64,000 bases of DNA from Lacisediminihabitans profunda (GTDB taxonomy: Bacteria; Actinomycetota; Actinomycetes; Actinomycetales; Microbacteriaceae), in NCBI RefSeq assembly GCF_008040105.1, contig NZ_VRMG01000006.1:62001-126000 (forward strand). The letters run 5' to 3'. Positions 27,802-35,871 of this stretch are shown piece by piece. The first letter of the stretch is position 1; each line of letters opens with the position of its first letter. The notes below the pieces were generated by a model that saw only the letters and a program-made list of their open reading frames with translations, was not told the DNA's origin and searched no databases. A program made the position numbers and the translations under genes.

Positions 27802-28086
27802 TCAGCCCTGGTCGCTGATCGCGAAGTGGACGGAGCCGTCGTCCTCGGTCTTGGCGTCGAGGATCTTGCTGTCGAGCGCGATCGCCGCGTTCTGCTCGAG
27901 GAACACCTTGGCCCCGTCGCTCTCCACGACGGTGTCGTCGGGCTCCGGTGCCGGCGTGATCGCGACGGAGAACTCCGAGCCGCTGATGGGTTCGGTGCTG
28001 ATGCGCAGGCCCGCGGCGTCTGCGTCTGCATTGCGCTCGGCGATGGTCTTGACGGCGGTGCTGGCTGAGTGCGTGAGTGTAAGCAT
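27802..28086 (-). CDS. HesB/IscA-like protein lacking cysteines
   Basis: A 94-residue protein with the strand pattern of A-type iron-sulfur scaffolds (AGLRISTEPISGSEFSVAI, VFLEQNAAIALDSKILDAK). It contains no cysteine, so it cannot ligate a cluster the way IscA does. Actinobacterial members are commonly annotated as HesB-like or Fe-S assembly, though that function is doubtful here. The start is ATG 28086. It is divergent from the gene at 28289 across a 200-base gap. Confidence 0.65.
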   Translation of the reverse strand: MLTLTHSASTAVKTIAERNADADAAGLRISTEPISGSEFSVAITPAPEPDDTVVESDGAKVFLEQNAAIALDSKILDAKTEDDGSVHFAISDQG

Positions 28087-28248
28087 GGTTATTCCCTCTC
28101 GGTTGCCTGCGGTTGAAGGGGGCCACGCTTCCGCATTCGCCGGGGGCATGCAAGCCCTGAGGAGGACTGTGCGGCAATTCACACCTTCGCCGAAGGCTCG
28201 AAATCGCCCACCGACGGCCGCCCGATCGTTTCCGCTGCCCGCGCACCA

Positions 28249-28266
28249 GTACCCTCGATAGGGTAC
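28249..28266. promoter_or_regulatory. perfect palindrome GTACCCT-CGAT-AGGGTAC
   Basis: An 18-base perfect inverted repeat 22 bases before the GTG at 28289, containing a TAGGGT that could serve as -10. It could be an operator for either divergent gene. No regulator is indicated nearby. Confidence 0.4.
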
Positions 28267-28288
28267 CGACCGATGGGAAACCGACTCT

Positions 28289-29065
28289 GTGACTGATTTC
28301 AGCTTGCGCCTGCCGAGCACGCGGTTCCGCGCCGTGCTCAACCTCGGCGAAAAGCGTGCGGCATCCATCGCCCTGCCCCCGCGCTTCTCCAAGCCCGAGC
28401 TGTTCGCCGACTGGGATGACGACGAGGCGACCAGCGCGATCTACGTGGCCTTCGACGACGGTCAGCTTCACCTGGAGTGCCGAGGGTCGGACGTCGCGTA
28501 CCACTTTCACCGCGGGGAGGACGAGGCCAGCGACACGAGCCCGTGGCCGGCCGCCGACACCGCCGTGCTGGTGGAGTGGGGCACGACCCTCGCCCTCGGC
28601 TTTCACGAACTGATGCCGGACCTCATGGACGAGATCGAGGAGGCGGGCGCCTGGCACGACGCCGGGTACTCGATCTACGTCTGCGAGACCGAGCCCGCCC
28701 AGCTCGACCTGCTGGAGGTGGAGGTGGAGGGCGAGTTGCTCACCCTGCCGTGGCTCGGAGCCGGACACGTCGACAACGAGCACATCGATGGCGACAACCA
28801 TCCGATAGCGCTGCTCTGGACCCCGGGAACGGATGAGCCGGACCAGCCGATAGCCGAGGCCTGGCTGGATCCGACCACCGAACACCCGGTGACCCGCGCG
28901 CTGCCCGGCGTGGACTGGGACGCCGTCGGCCTGCCCGCCGACGAGGTGCAGTCCTGGCTCGAGGGGATCTACCTCAACCACCACGTGATCCCCGACGCCC
29001 AGAGCGCCCTGCTCGCCGCGGTGCTCGAGCGGATGGCGGGGGTCGACGGCGTCGACGCGTCCTGA
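28289..29065 (+). CDS. conserved-type hypothetical protein, acidic
   Basis: I do not recognise this 258-residue protein. It is strongly acidic, with no membrane segment, signal or known motif. Two tryptophan-rich blocks are visible (FADWDDDEATSAIYVAF and LPGVDWDAVGLPADEVQSW). Coding bias matches its neighbours, and it starts with GTG 28289 just after a palindrome. It precedes the LigD polymerase gene by 13 bases and could be in the same transcript. Confidence 0.6.
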   Translation: MTDFSLRLPSTRFRAVLNLGEKRAASIALPPRFSKPELFADWDDDEATSAIYVAFDDGQLHLECRGSDVAYHFHRGEDEASDTSPWPAADTAVLVEWGTTLALGFHELMPDLMDEIEEAGAWHDAGYSIYVCETEPAQLDLLEVEVEGELLTLPWLGAGHVDNEHIDGDNHPIALLWTPGTDEPDQPIAEAWLDPTTEHPVTRALPGVDWDAVGLPADEVQSWLEGIYLNHHVIPDAQSALLAAVLERMAGVDGVDAS

Positions 29066-29078
29066 GTACGTTGGTCCT

Positions 29079-30101
29079 ATGGCCAGCGAAGCAGTCACCC
29101 TCACCGTCGACGGACCGCACGGCGCGCGGGAGGTGCGCATCTCGAGCCCGGGTCGCGTCCTCTGGCCCGAGCCCGGCATAACCAAGCTCGACCTCGCCCA
29201 CTACATCGCCGAGGTCGGCTCCGCCTTCGTGGCGGCGAACGGCGACCGCCCGGTGTCCCTCCAGCGCTTCCCGGATGGCATCGACGGCGAGCAATTCTTC
29301 TCCAAGAACCCTCCCAAGGGTGCCCCGGAGTACGTGCGCGCGGTGACGGTGGTCTACCCGAGCGGTCGCAGCCATCCGCAACTCGTGATCGACGAACCGG
29401 CCGGCGCGGTCTGGGCCGTGCAGATGAACACGGTGGTGTTCCACCCGTGGCCTTCCCGAGCCGAGAACTCCGACAACCCGGATCAGCTGCGCATCGATCT
29501 CGACCCGCAGCCCGGCACCGACTTCGACGATGCGATTCCCGCCGCGATCGAGCTGAGGTCGCTGCTCGCCGAGGTCGGACTCACGGCGTTCGTGAAGACC
29601 TCGGGAAACCGCGGCCTGCACGTGTTCGCCCCGATCGAGCCGGTGCACGAGTTCCTCGAGGTGCGCCACGCGGTGATCGCCGCCGTTCGCGAACTCGAGC
29701 GGCGGATGCCCCAGAAGGTGACGACCGCGTGGTGGAAGGAGGAGCGCGGCGAACGGGTGTTCCTCGACTTCAACCAGGCCAACCGGGATCGAACCATGGC
29801 CGGCGCCTACAGCCCGCGCGCGCTGGCCCACGCGCCGGTGTCCTGCCCGCTCGACTGGGAGGAACTGGAGAACACCGACCCGAAACGCCTCACCATCGGC
29901 ACCGTGCCGGAGCGGCTGAGAACCACGGGCGACCCCTGGGCCGGGATGCACGACGAGCCGGGCACGATCGACGGACTGCTCGGCTGGTGGGCGAGGGACC
30001 TCGCCACCGGTCTCGGCGAACTGCCATTCCCGCCCGACTTCCCGAAGATGCCGGGGGAGCCGCCACGCGTGCAGCCCAGTCGGGCGCGCCAGCAGTCCTA
30101 G
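29079..30101 (+). CDS. LigD polymerase (primase) domain protein, NHEJ-type
   Basis: A 340-residue stand-alone polymerase domain of the archaeo-eukaryotic primase family found in LigD. It fills short gaps with NTPs at broken ends during non-homologous end joining. The catalytic pair is in RIDLDPQPG, followed by KTSGNRGLHVF (nucleotide-binding) and FLDFNQANRDRTMAGAYSP (third acidic residue and conserved arginines). The start is ATG 29079. It converges with an ATP-dependent DNA ligase gene and their stops overlap by four bases. No Ku gene is in the window, so a full NHEJ pathway cannot be confirmed here. Confidence 0.9.
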   Translation: MASEAVTLTVDGPHGAREVRISSPGRVLWPEPGITKLDLAHYIAEVGSAFVAANGDRPVSLQRFPDGIDGEQFFSKNPPKGAPEYVRAVTVVYPSGRSHPQLVIDEPAGAVWAVQMNTVVFHPWPSRAENSDNPDQLRIDLDPQPGTDFDDAIPAAIELRSLLAEVGLTAFVKTSGNRGLHVFAPIEPVHEFLEVRHAVIAAVRELERRMPQKVTTAWWKEERGERVFLDFNQANRDRTMAGAYSPRALAHAPVSCPLDWEELENTDPKRLTIGTVPERLRTTGDPWAGMHDEPGTIDGLLGWWARDLATGLGELPFPPDFPKMPGEPPRVQPSRARQQS

Positions 30102-31150
30102 GCGAGCACTTCCGCGAGATCGTAGGCGATCGGGCGCTCGAGCTGGTCGAACGTGCAGGAGCTCGCGTCGCGGTCGGGGCGCCAGCGGAAGAACTGCGCA
30201 GTGTGGCGAAAACGCGCGCCCTCCATCTGGTCGTATCGCACCTCGGCGACGAGAGTGGGCCGCAGCCGCACGAAGGACACGTCCTTGCCGGCGGAGAATC
30301 GGCTTCGCTCCGTCTCGCCCCTCACCACCTCGCCGGCGTCGTCCCGCTCCACGAGCGGCGCGAGTTCGTCGATCAGTTCCAGTCGCCGCAGGTCGCTGAA
30401 CGCGGATGCCCCGCCCACGTTGCGCAGGACCCCGTCGTCGTCGTAGAGGCCGAGAAGAAGCGACCCGACCCCGCTGCCGCTCGAATGCAGGCGATAGCCC
30501 AGCACCACGACATCCGCCGTGCGGTGGTGTTTGGCCTTGAGCATGAGGCGCTTGCCCGGGGCGTAGGCGGCGGCGAGCGGCTTGGCGACGACGCCGTCGA
30601 GGCCGGCGCCCTCGAATTCCACCAGCCAGCGCCGGGCGGTGTCCACGCTGTCGGTGCTGCGGGTGAGGTGGATCGGGTCGCGAAGTCCGGCGGCGAGCGC
30701 CTCGAGGGCCTCCCGCCGCGCGCTGAACGGCTCGTCGAGGTATTCGCGGTCGCCCAGGGCGAGCAGGTCGAAGGCGACGAATGCCGCCGGCGTCTGCCGG
30801 GAGAGCGTGAGCACACGGCTCGTGGCCGGATGGATGCGGGCGGAGAGCGCCTCCCAGTCCAGTCGCTCGTGCCCGGCCTTGCCCGTTCGCACGACGATCT
30901 CGCCGTCGAGCACGCACGGCGCCGGGAGCTGTTCGAGGAAGGCCGCCTCGAGTTCCGGAAAGTAGCGGGTGAGCATCTTGGATCCCCGGCTGCCGATCTC
31001 GCAGGTCTCGCCGTCGAAGTAGACGATCGCGCGGAAGCCGTCCCACTTCGGCTCGTAGCCGAGCCCGCCCGGCACGGACGCGGGGTCCGGCACGCCGTCG
31101 ACGGCCTTCGCGAGCATGGGGGAGATCGGGGCCGCGGACGAGAGTGTCAT
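30098..31150 (-). CDS. ATP-dependent DNA ligase (LigC/LigD-ligase type)
   Basis: Seals nicks using ATP through a lysyl-AMP intermediate. The 350-residue protein has motif I EPKWDGFRA with the nucleophilic lysine near residue 34, GSRGSKML (motif Ia), LDGEIVV, AFVAFDLLAL (motif III), GAGLDGVVAKPL (motif IV) and GKRLMLKAKHHRTADVVV (motif V), then an OB-fold. The start is ATG 31150. It is a small LigC-like enzyme without nuclease or polymerase domains; the neighbouring LigD polymerase domain would supply the fill-in activity. It is divergent from the HtrA-like gene. Confidence 0.9.
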   Translation of the reverse strand: MTLSSAAPISPMLAKAVDGVPDPASVPGGLGYEPKWDGFRAIVYFDGETCEIGSRGSKMLTRYFPELEAAFLEQLPAPCVLDGEIVVRTGKAGHERLDWEALSARIHPATSRVLTLSRQTPAAFVAFDLLALGDREYLDEPFSARREALEALAAGLRDPIHLTRSTDSVDTARRWLVEFEGAGLDGVVAKPLAAAYAPGKRLMLKAKHHRTADVVVLGYRLHSSGSGVGSLLLGLYDDDGVLRNVGGASAFSDLRRLELIDELAPLVERDDAGEVVRGETERSRFSAGKDVSFVRLRPTLVAEVRYDQMEGARFRHTAQFFRWRPDRDASSCTFDQLERPIAYDLAEVLA

Positions 31151-31270
31151 GGTCCGATCCTGCCCGAGCGGTGGGCCGAGCGACAGGGGGTGTCGTGCGG
31201 GCCGCGGGTGTGCCTTGTGCTGACGGCGAACATCTGCTCGCGGAGCGCCCGGCAGGCGCATTAATAGATC

Positions 31271-32194
31271 GTGACCAATGACGAGGTGATGGATGCGTAC
31301 TCCCGCACGGTCGTGGACGTGGCTGAGCGGGTTCTGCCGAGCGTCGCGAGCCTGAGGGTGAGCGGCCCGCGCGGTCAGGGTGCCGGCAGCGCGAGCGTCA
31401 TCACCGACGACGGCATCCTGCTCACCAGCGCCCACGTCGTGGTGGGCGCCCGCACGGCCACCGCCTCGTTCGCGGACGGCACTCAACGGGAGGCCGAGGT
31501 CGTGGGCAGGGATCCGCTCTCCGATCTCGCCGTGCTGCGGGCGGACGGCCCGGTGCCGCCGGCGCTCGTGCTGGGGGACGCGGCCGGCCTGCGGGTCGGC
31601 CAGCTCGTGGTCGCGCTCGGCAATCCCCTCGGGCTGGCGGGCAGCGTCACGGCGGGCATCGTCTCCGCGCTCGGACGATCGCTGCCCACCCAGGCCGGCC
31701 GGGTGATCGACGAGGTGATCCAGACCGACGCGGCTCTCAATCCGGGAAACAGCGGGGGAGTGCTCGCCGACGGCTCCGGGCGAATGGTCGGCGTGAACAC
31801 CGCCGTCGCCGGCATCGGGCTGGGCCTCGCCGTTCCGATCAACGCGACCACCCGAGGCATCATCGAGACCCTCATGACCCACGGGCGGGTGCGTCGCGCC
31901 TGGCTCGGCATCGCCGGGGTGCAGGTGCCGCTCGCGCCGCAGCTGGCCGCGAGGATCGGCTCGCCGACCGGCCTTCAGGTGGCGGGGGTCTCCCCGAACA
32001 GCCCGGCGGCGGAGGCCGGTCTGCACGCCGGCGACATCGTCGTGGAACTCGACGGCAGGCTCGTCGTCACCACGACGGCTGTGCAGCGCCTCATGGTGGA
32101 GGACGCCATCGACCGGCCGATCGAGATCACCGTCTGGCGCAACGGCGCCCTCGTCGACGTCATCGCCGCGCCGCGGGAGCTGTCGGGAGACTAG
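31271..32194 (+). CDS. HtrA-like trypsin-type serine protease with PDZ domain
   Basis: A 307-residue protease. The triad is visible as H55 (LLTSAHVVV), D85 (LSDLAVLRAD) and S161 (NPGNSGGVLAD), and a PDZ domain occupies about 215-300 (VAGVSPNSPAAEAGLHAGDI). Unlike most HtrA proteins there is no signal peptide or membrane anchor from the GTG 31271 start, so it appears cytoplasmic. A TAATAG seven bases before the GTG suggests a leaderless transcript. Its 3' end overlaps the convergent flavoprotein gene by 35 bases. Confidence 0.85.
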   Translation: MTNDEVMDAYSRTVVDVAERVLPSVASLRVSGPRGQGAGSASVITDDGILLTSAHVVVGARTATASFADGTQREAEVVGRDPLSDLAVLRADGPVPPALVLGDAAGLRVGQLVVALGNPLGLAGSVTAGIVSALGRSLPTQAGRVIDEVIQTDAALNPGNSGGVLADGSGRMVGVNTAVAGIGLGLAVPINATTRGIIETLMTHGRVRRAWLGIAGVQVPLAPQLAARIGSPTGLQVAGVSPNSPAAEAGLHAGDIVVELDGRLVVTTTAVQRLMVEDAIDRPIEITVWRNGALVDVIAAPRELSGD

Positions 32195-33884
32195 CCAGGA
32201 AGGCGTGGACCGACGAGACGACGACCGACCCCTCGCCGACCGCCGAGGCCACCCGCTTGATCGAACCGCGACGGACGTCACCCACGGCGAAGAATCCGGC
32301 GACCGAGGACTCGAGCGGCGCCGGCGGGCGCTCGTACGGCCAGGCCCGACGACCGCCCTCGGAGACGATGTCGTTGCCCGTGATGACGTAGCCCCACTGG
32401 TCGCGCAGGATCCCGTCGGCGAGCCATCCGGTGTGGGGCACCGCGCCGATGGTGATGAACAGCGCGTCACTGGCGACGGTGGTCTCCACGCCGGTGACAC
32501 GATGACGCAGCACGAGATGATCGAGCCGCGCGCCGGATCCGTCGTCGACGCCGCCCCCGCCGATGACCCTCTGCTCGGTGAGGATGTGCACGCCGGACGC
32601 CTCGAGCTGGTCGACCAGGTAGCGCGACATGCTCTCGGCGAGGTTCGCCCCGCGCACGATGAGGGAGACGGATGCCGCATAGCGGGCCAGGTGCAGTGCG
32701 GCCTGGCCGGCTGAGTTGCCGCCCCCGACGATGTGCACGATCCGTCCCGTCTGGGCCTTCGCCTCGACGGCAGAGGCCCCGTAGAAGACAGCGGAGCCCA
32801 CGAACGGGGCGAGTTCCGGAACCGTGATGCGGCGGTAGGTGACCCCGGAGGCGAGCACGACGGATCGCGCGAGAAGGTGGTCGTCCGGCGCGACCTCGAG
32901 ACGGAATCCGTCGGGCTCGACGCTCATCCCCACGACCTCGCGGGTGTGGGCGAACCGCGCGCCGAATGCCCAGGCCTGCTGGTAGGCGCGCTCGGACAGG
33001 TCGGCTCCCGAGATTCCGCGGGCGAATCCGAGGTAGTTGCGGATGAGCGAACTCGATCCGGCCTGGCCCCCGGCCGCCTCATGCTCGATCACCACCACGT
33101 TCAGACCCTCCGAGGCCGCGTACACCGCTGCGGCGAGGCCGCCGGGACCGGCGCCGACGACCGCGAGGTCGACGGTGTCGGTGGGCAGGTCGGTCGTGAG
33201 CCCGTTGGTCTCGGCGAGCTGTGCGTTCGTCGGGTCGGTGAACAGGCGGCCGTCGGCAAGGCGTACCAACGGCACCCCGGCGTAGGTGGCGCCGACCCCC
33301 GCAAGCAGGGCGCGGGCCTCGCCAGAGTCGGGGGCCACGACATCCACTCGCCGCCCCGCGCGGGTGAGCAGGCGGCGGATCTCGTGCGTGCGAGGCGCAG
33401 ACTCGGAACCGACGACCGTGATGTCCCTGGGGCGTTCCCCTGACGCCCGGCGCCACTCGAGCAGGAAGTCGGTGACGGTGTGGTGGAAGTACTCGTCGGG
33501 GGACCGCCGCGGGCTGATCACGTAGTAGTCGATCTGATTCGCCTCCATCAGGCGCAGCACAGCGTCCGCGGTCTCACTCTCGGCCCAGGCGCCCCATTCG
33601 ATCAGGAGCGCTCGTCGCACATCAGGGAAGAGCCGGCGCGCCTCGGTGAACACGGTTCCCCCGCCAGGCAACGGGGAGTGGTCGTCGGCGAGGATCAGCG
33701 CGACGGTGTCCCCGCGATCCGCCGCCGCCCGCAGGGCCGCGACCGCCTCGACCGCGGTGGCGGTCGCGACGACGCCGTAGTCCTCGGAGTAGCGCTTCCC
33801 GATTTCGCCCAGCACCGACTCCCGGGCGGCGCCGGACGTCGCCGAGATGACGAGCACGGCTCGCCGTTGCGCTGGCGTGGGCAT
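32160..33884 (-). CDS. thioredoxin-reductase-like FAD oxidoreductase with N-terminal regulatory domains
   Basis: A 574-residue flavoprotein. Residues 1 to about 120 look like a response-regulator fold (LVISATSG, LILADDHSPLPGG), then a glutaredoxin-like segment. The thioredoxin-reductase module holds the FAD site GAGPGGLAAAVYAASEG, an NADPH site GGGNSAGQAALHLARY and the C-terminal FAVGDVRRGSIKRVASAVGEG. Where thioredoxin reductases carry CxxC, this has FYGASAVE with no cysteine, so it cannot reduce thioredoxin in the standard way. The start is ATG 33884. Redox sensing or a different acceptor is possible. Confidence 0.8.
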   Translation of the reverse strand: MPTPAQRRAVLVISATSGAARESVLGEIGKRYSEDYGVVATATAVEAVAALRAAADRGDTVALILADDHSPLPGGGTVFTEARRLFPDVRRALLIEWGAWAESETADAVLRLMEANQIDYYVISPRRSPDEYFHHTVTDFLLEWRRASGERPRDITVVGSESAPRTHEIRRLLTRAGRRVDVVAPDSGEARALLAGVGATYAGVPLVRLADGRLFTDPTNAQLAETNGLTTDLPTDTVDLAVVGAGPGGLAAAVYAASEGLNVVVIEHEAAGGQAGSSSLIRNYLGFARGISGADLSERAYQQAWAFGARFAHTREVVGMSVEPDGFRLEVAPDDHLLARSVVLASGVTYRRITVPELAPFVGSAVFYGASAVEAKAQTGRIVHIVGGGNSAGQAALHLARYAASVSLIVRGANLAESMSRYLVDQLEASGVHILTEQRVIGGGGVDDGSGARLDHLVLRHRVTGVETTVASDALFITIGAVPHTGWLADGILRDQWGYVITGNDIVSEGGRRAWPYERPPAPLESSVAGFFAVGDVRRGSIKRVASAVGEGSVVVSSVHAFLASLPTAPAARR

Positions 33885-33946
33885 TGCAGCCTCCAGGGGC
33901 GCTCCGACCGCCGACGACCGGGTCGCCCAGACCCGATTTTACCCGG

Positions 33947-34945
33947 TCAGACCCGCGCTTTCACCCGCGGATCGACGAGACCGTAGACGAGATCGACCGC
34001 GAAATTCGCGAGCACGATGAGGAACGCGGCGAAGAGGGTGAAGCCCACGACGACCTGCAGGTCGAGGGTGTGCACTGCATCGATGAGCAGGGCTCCGAGG
34101 CCCTGCATCGAGAAGACCTTCTCGGTGATGACCGCACCGCCGAGAAGGCCGCCGAGGTCGAGCCCGAAGATGGTCACCACGGGGATGAGCGCGTTGCGCA
34201 GACCGTGGCGCACCACCACCCGGCGCTCGGTGAGCCCCTTCGCCCGGGCGGTGCGGATGTAGTCCTCGCCCATCACCTCGAGCATCTGCCCCCGGGTGAG
34301 CCTGGCGTAGACGGCACCGCTGATGAACGCGAGGGTGAACCACGGCAACGCCAGGTGGCCGAGCCACTGGAGCGGGTCGTCGCCGAATGCGACGTAACCG
34401 CCCGAGGGGAGCAGGTGGAGTGTGAAGGAGAAGAACAGGATCGCGAGGAGCCCCACGAGATAGCTCGGAGCCGACACCCCGGCGATGGCGATGGTCATGA
34501 TTCCCCGGTCGATCGCGCTTCCTCGGGTGAGCGCCGACGCGACACCGCTGCCGACGCCCACGACGAGCCAGACCGCGGCGGCTCCGACGGCGATGGAGGC
34601 GGTGACCGGGAAGCGGGAGACGATGAGGTCGGTCACCGTGGTGTTGAGCTGGAACGAGTAGCCGAAGCAGGGGGTTGCGCACGTCACGGCCCCCGCCCCA
34701 CTGCCGTAGGTGCGGCCGGCGACGATCCCGCGCAGGAAGTCCCAGAACTGCTGGTACCACGGCAGGTCGTAGCCCATGAACCGTTCCACCCTGGCGAGGT
34801 TCTCCGGGGTGCACGGCTTGCCGCAACTCAGCTGGGCGGGGTTGGTGGGCAGCAGGTAGAAGATCGCGTAGGTGATCGCGGCGATCGCCAGCAGCACCAC
34901 GAGCATCCCGGCGATCCGGTAGGCGACGAATCCGGCGGTCCTCAT
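33947..34945 (-). CDS. peptide ABC transporter permease (DppB/OppB type)
   Basis: A 332-residue permease of a peptide or nickel-type importer. A helix at the N-terminus (GMLVVLLAIAAITYAIFYLL) is followed by a long extracytoplasmic loop with four cysteines (SCGKPC and TCATPC), then five helices and the coupling loop DYIRTARAKGLTERRVVVRHGLRNALIP. The ATG 34945 overlaps the stop of the upstream DppC-type gene (ATGA). It is the last gene of a four-gene operon. Confidence 0.9.
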   Translation of the reverse strand: MRTAGFVAYRIAGMLVVLLAIAAITYAIFYLLPTNPAQLSCGKPCTPENLARVERFMGYDLPWYQQFWDFLRGIVAGRTYGSGAGAVTCATPCFGYSFQLNTTVTDLIVSRFPVTASIAVGAAAVWLVVGVGSGVASALTRGSAIDRGIMTIAIAGVSAPSYLVGLLAILFFSFTLHLLPSGGYVAFGDDPLQWLGHLALPWFTLAFISGAVYARLTRGQMLEVMGEDYIRTARAKGLTERRVVVRHGLRNALIPVVTIFGLDLGGLLGGAVITEKVFSMQGLGALLIDAVHTLDLQVVVGFTLFAAFLIVLANFAVDLVYGLVDPRVKARV

Positions 34946-35871
34946 CGCGACACCACCCCTCGTCGAGGATCGAGCGCATCCCGCAGGCCGTCTCCGACCA
35001 CGTTGAAGGCGAGGGTTACCAGGAACAGCGCGGCACCGGGAAAGACGAGGTAGCTGGGATCGGTCTGCACCCAGGTGACCGCATCGCCGATGGTTCGGCC
35101 CCAGGACGGGGTCGGCGGAGGAACGCCGACGCCGAGGAACGAGAGCGCGGCTTCCACTCCGATCATGCTCGGGATGGAGATGGTCGCGAACACGATGATG
35201 GTCGCGCTGACGTTCGGCAGCACCTGGTGCGCGATGATGTGCCACGGTCCGCCACCCATCGCGTTCGAGGCCACGACGAAATTGCGTTCGCGCAGCGAGA
35301 GTGTCTGGCCGCGCACCACCCTGGCGATGGACGGCCAGCCGAAGAAGCCGATCACGAGGATGATCAGCAGCGGCTTGGGAAAGCTCGTGGGCACGATCGC
35401 GGTGAGCGAGATCATGAAGACGAGACTCGGAAAGCCGAAGAGCACGTCGATCACCCGGCTCAAGGTGCGGTCGTACCAGCCCCCGAAGAAGCCCGTCGTG
35501 ATGCCGACGAGCACGCCGACCACCACGGCGAGCACCGTCGCGCTCACACTCACGAGCAGGGACGTGCGCGAGCCGAAGACCACGATGGCGAAGAGGTCTC
35601 GGCCGGTGAGAGGCTCGACGCCGAACCAGTGGGTGGGACTGATGCCGCCGCCGAAACCAAGCGGGGAGCCCGAGTCGTCGAGCCTGTCGAGGTGGTAGGT
35701 GTACGGGTTCTGCCCGCTGATCGCGGTGAGCGGCCCGGCGAAGACGGCGGCGAGCACGAACAGCCCGATCACGACGAGCCCGGTGGTTGCCCAGCGGTCG
35801 GCGCGGAGTCTGCCCGCGACCCGGCGCAGCCCCGTCGGCGCGTCGGAGCGTGCGGATCCGATGGCGGTCAC
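34942..35871 (-). CDS. peptide ABC transporter permease (DppC/OppC type)
   Basis: A 309-residue second permease. GTG 35871 is chosen because it overlaps the stop of the ATPase gene as GTGA; a longer in-frame reading exists upstream but would bury that overlap. The family signature is RNFVVASNAMGGGPWHIIAHQVLPN, the coupling loop, followed by AALSFLGVGVPPPTPSWGR. It forms the pore with the DppB-type protein downstream. Confidence 0.9.
   Translation of the reverse strand: MTAIGSARSDAPTGLRRVAGRLRADRWATTGLVVIGLFVLAAVFAGPLTAISGQNPYTYHLDRLDDSGSPLGFGGGISPTHWFGVEPLTGRDLFAIVVFGSRTSLLVSVSATVLAVVVGVLVGITTGFFGGWYDRTLSRVIDVLFGFPSLVFMISLTAIVPTSFPKPLLIILVIGFFGWPSIARVVRGQTLSLRERNFVVASNAMGGGPWHIIAHQVLPNVSATIIVFATISIPSMIGVEAALSFLGVGVPPPTPSWGRTIGDAVTWVQTDPSYLVFPGAALFLVTLAFNVVGDGLRDALDPRRGVVSR

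Noticed and set aside
29079-31150. Complete NHEJ locus
   Set aside because: No Ku-like protein could be found on either strand near the polymerase or ligase genes.
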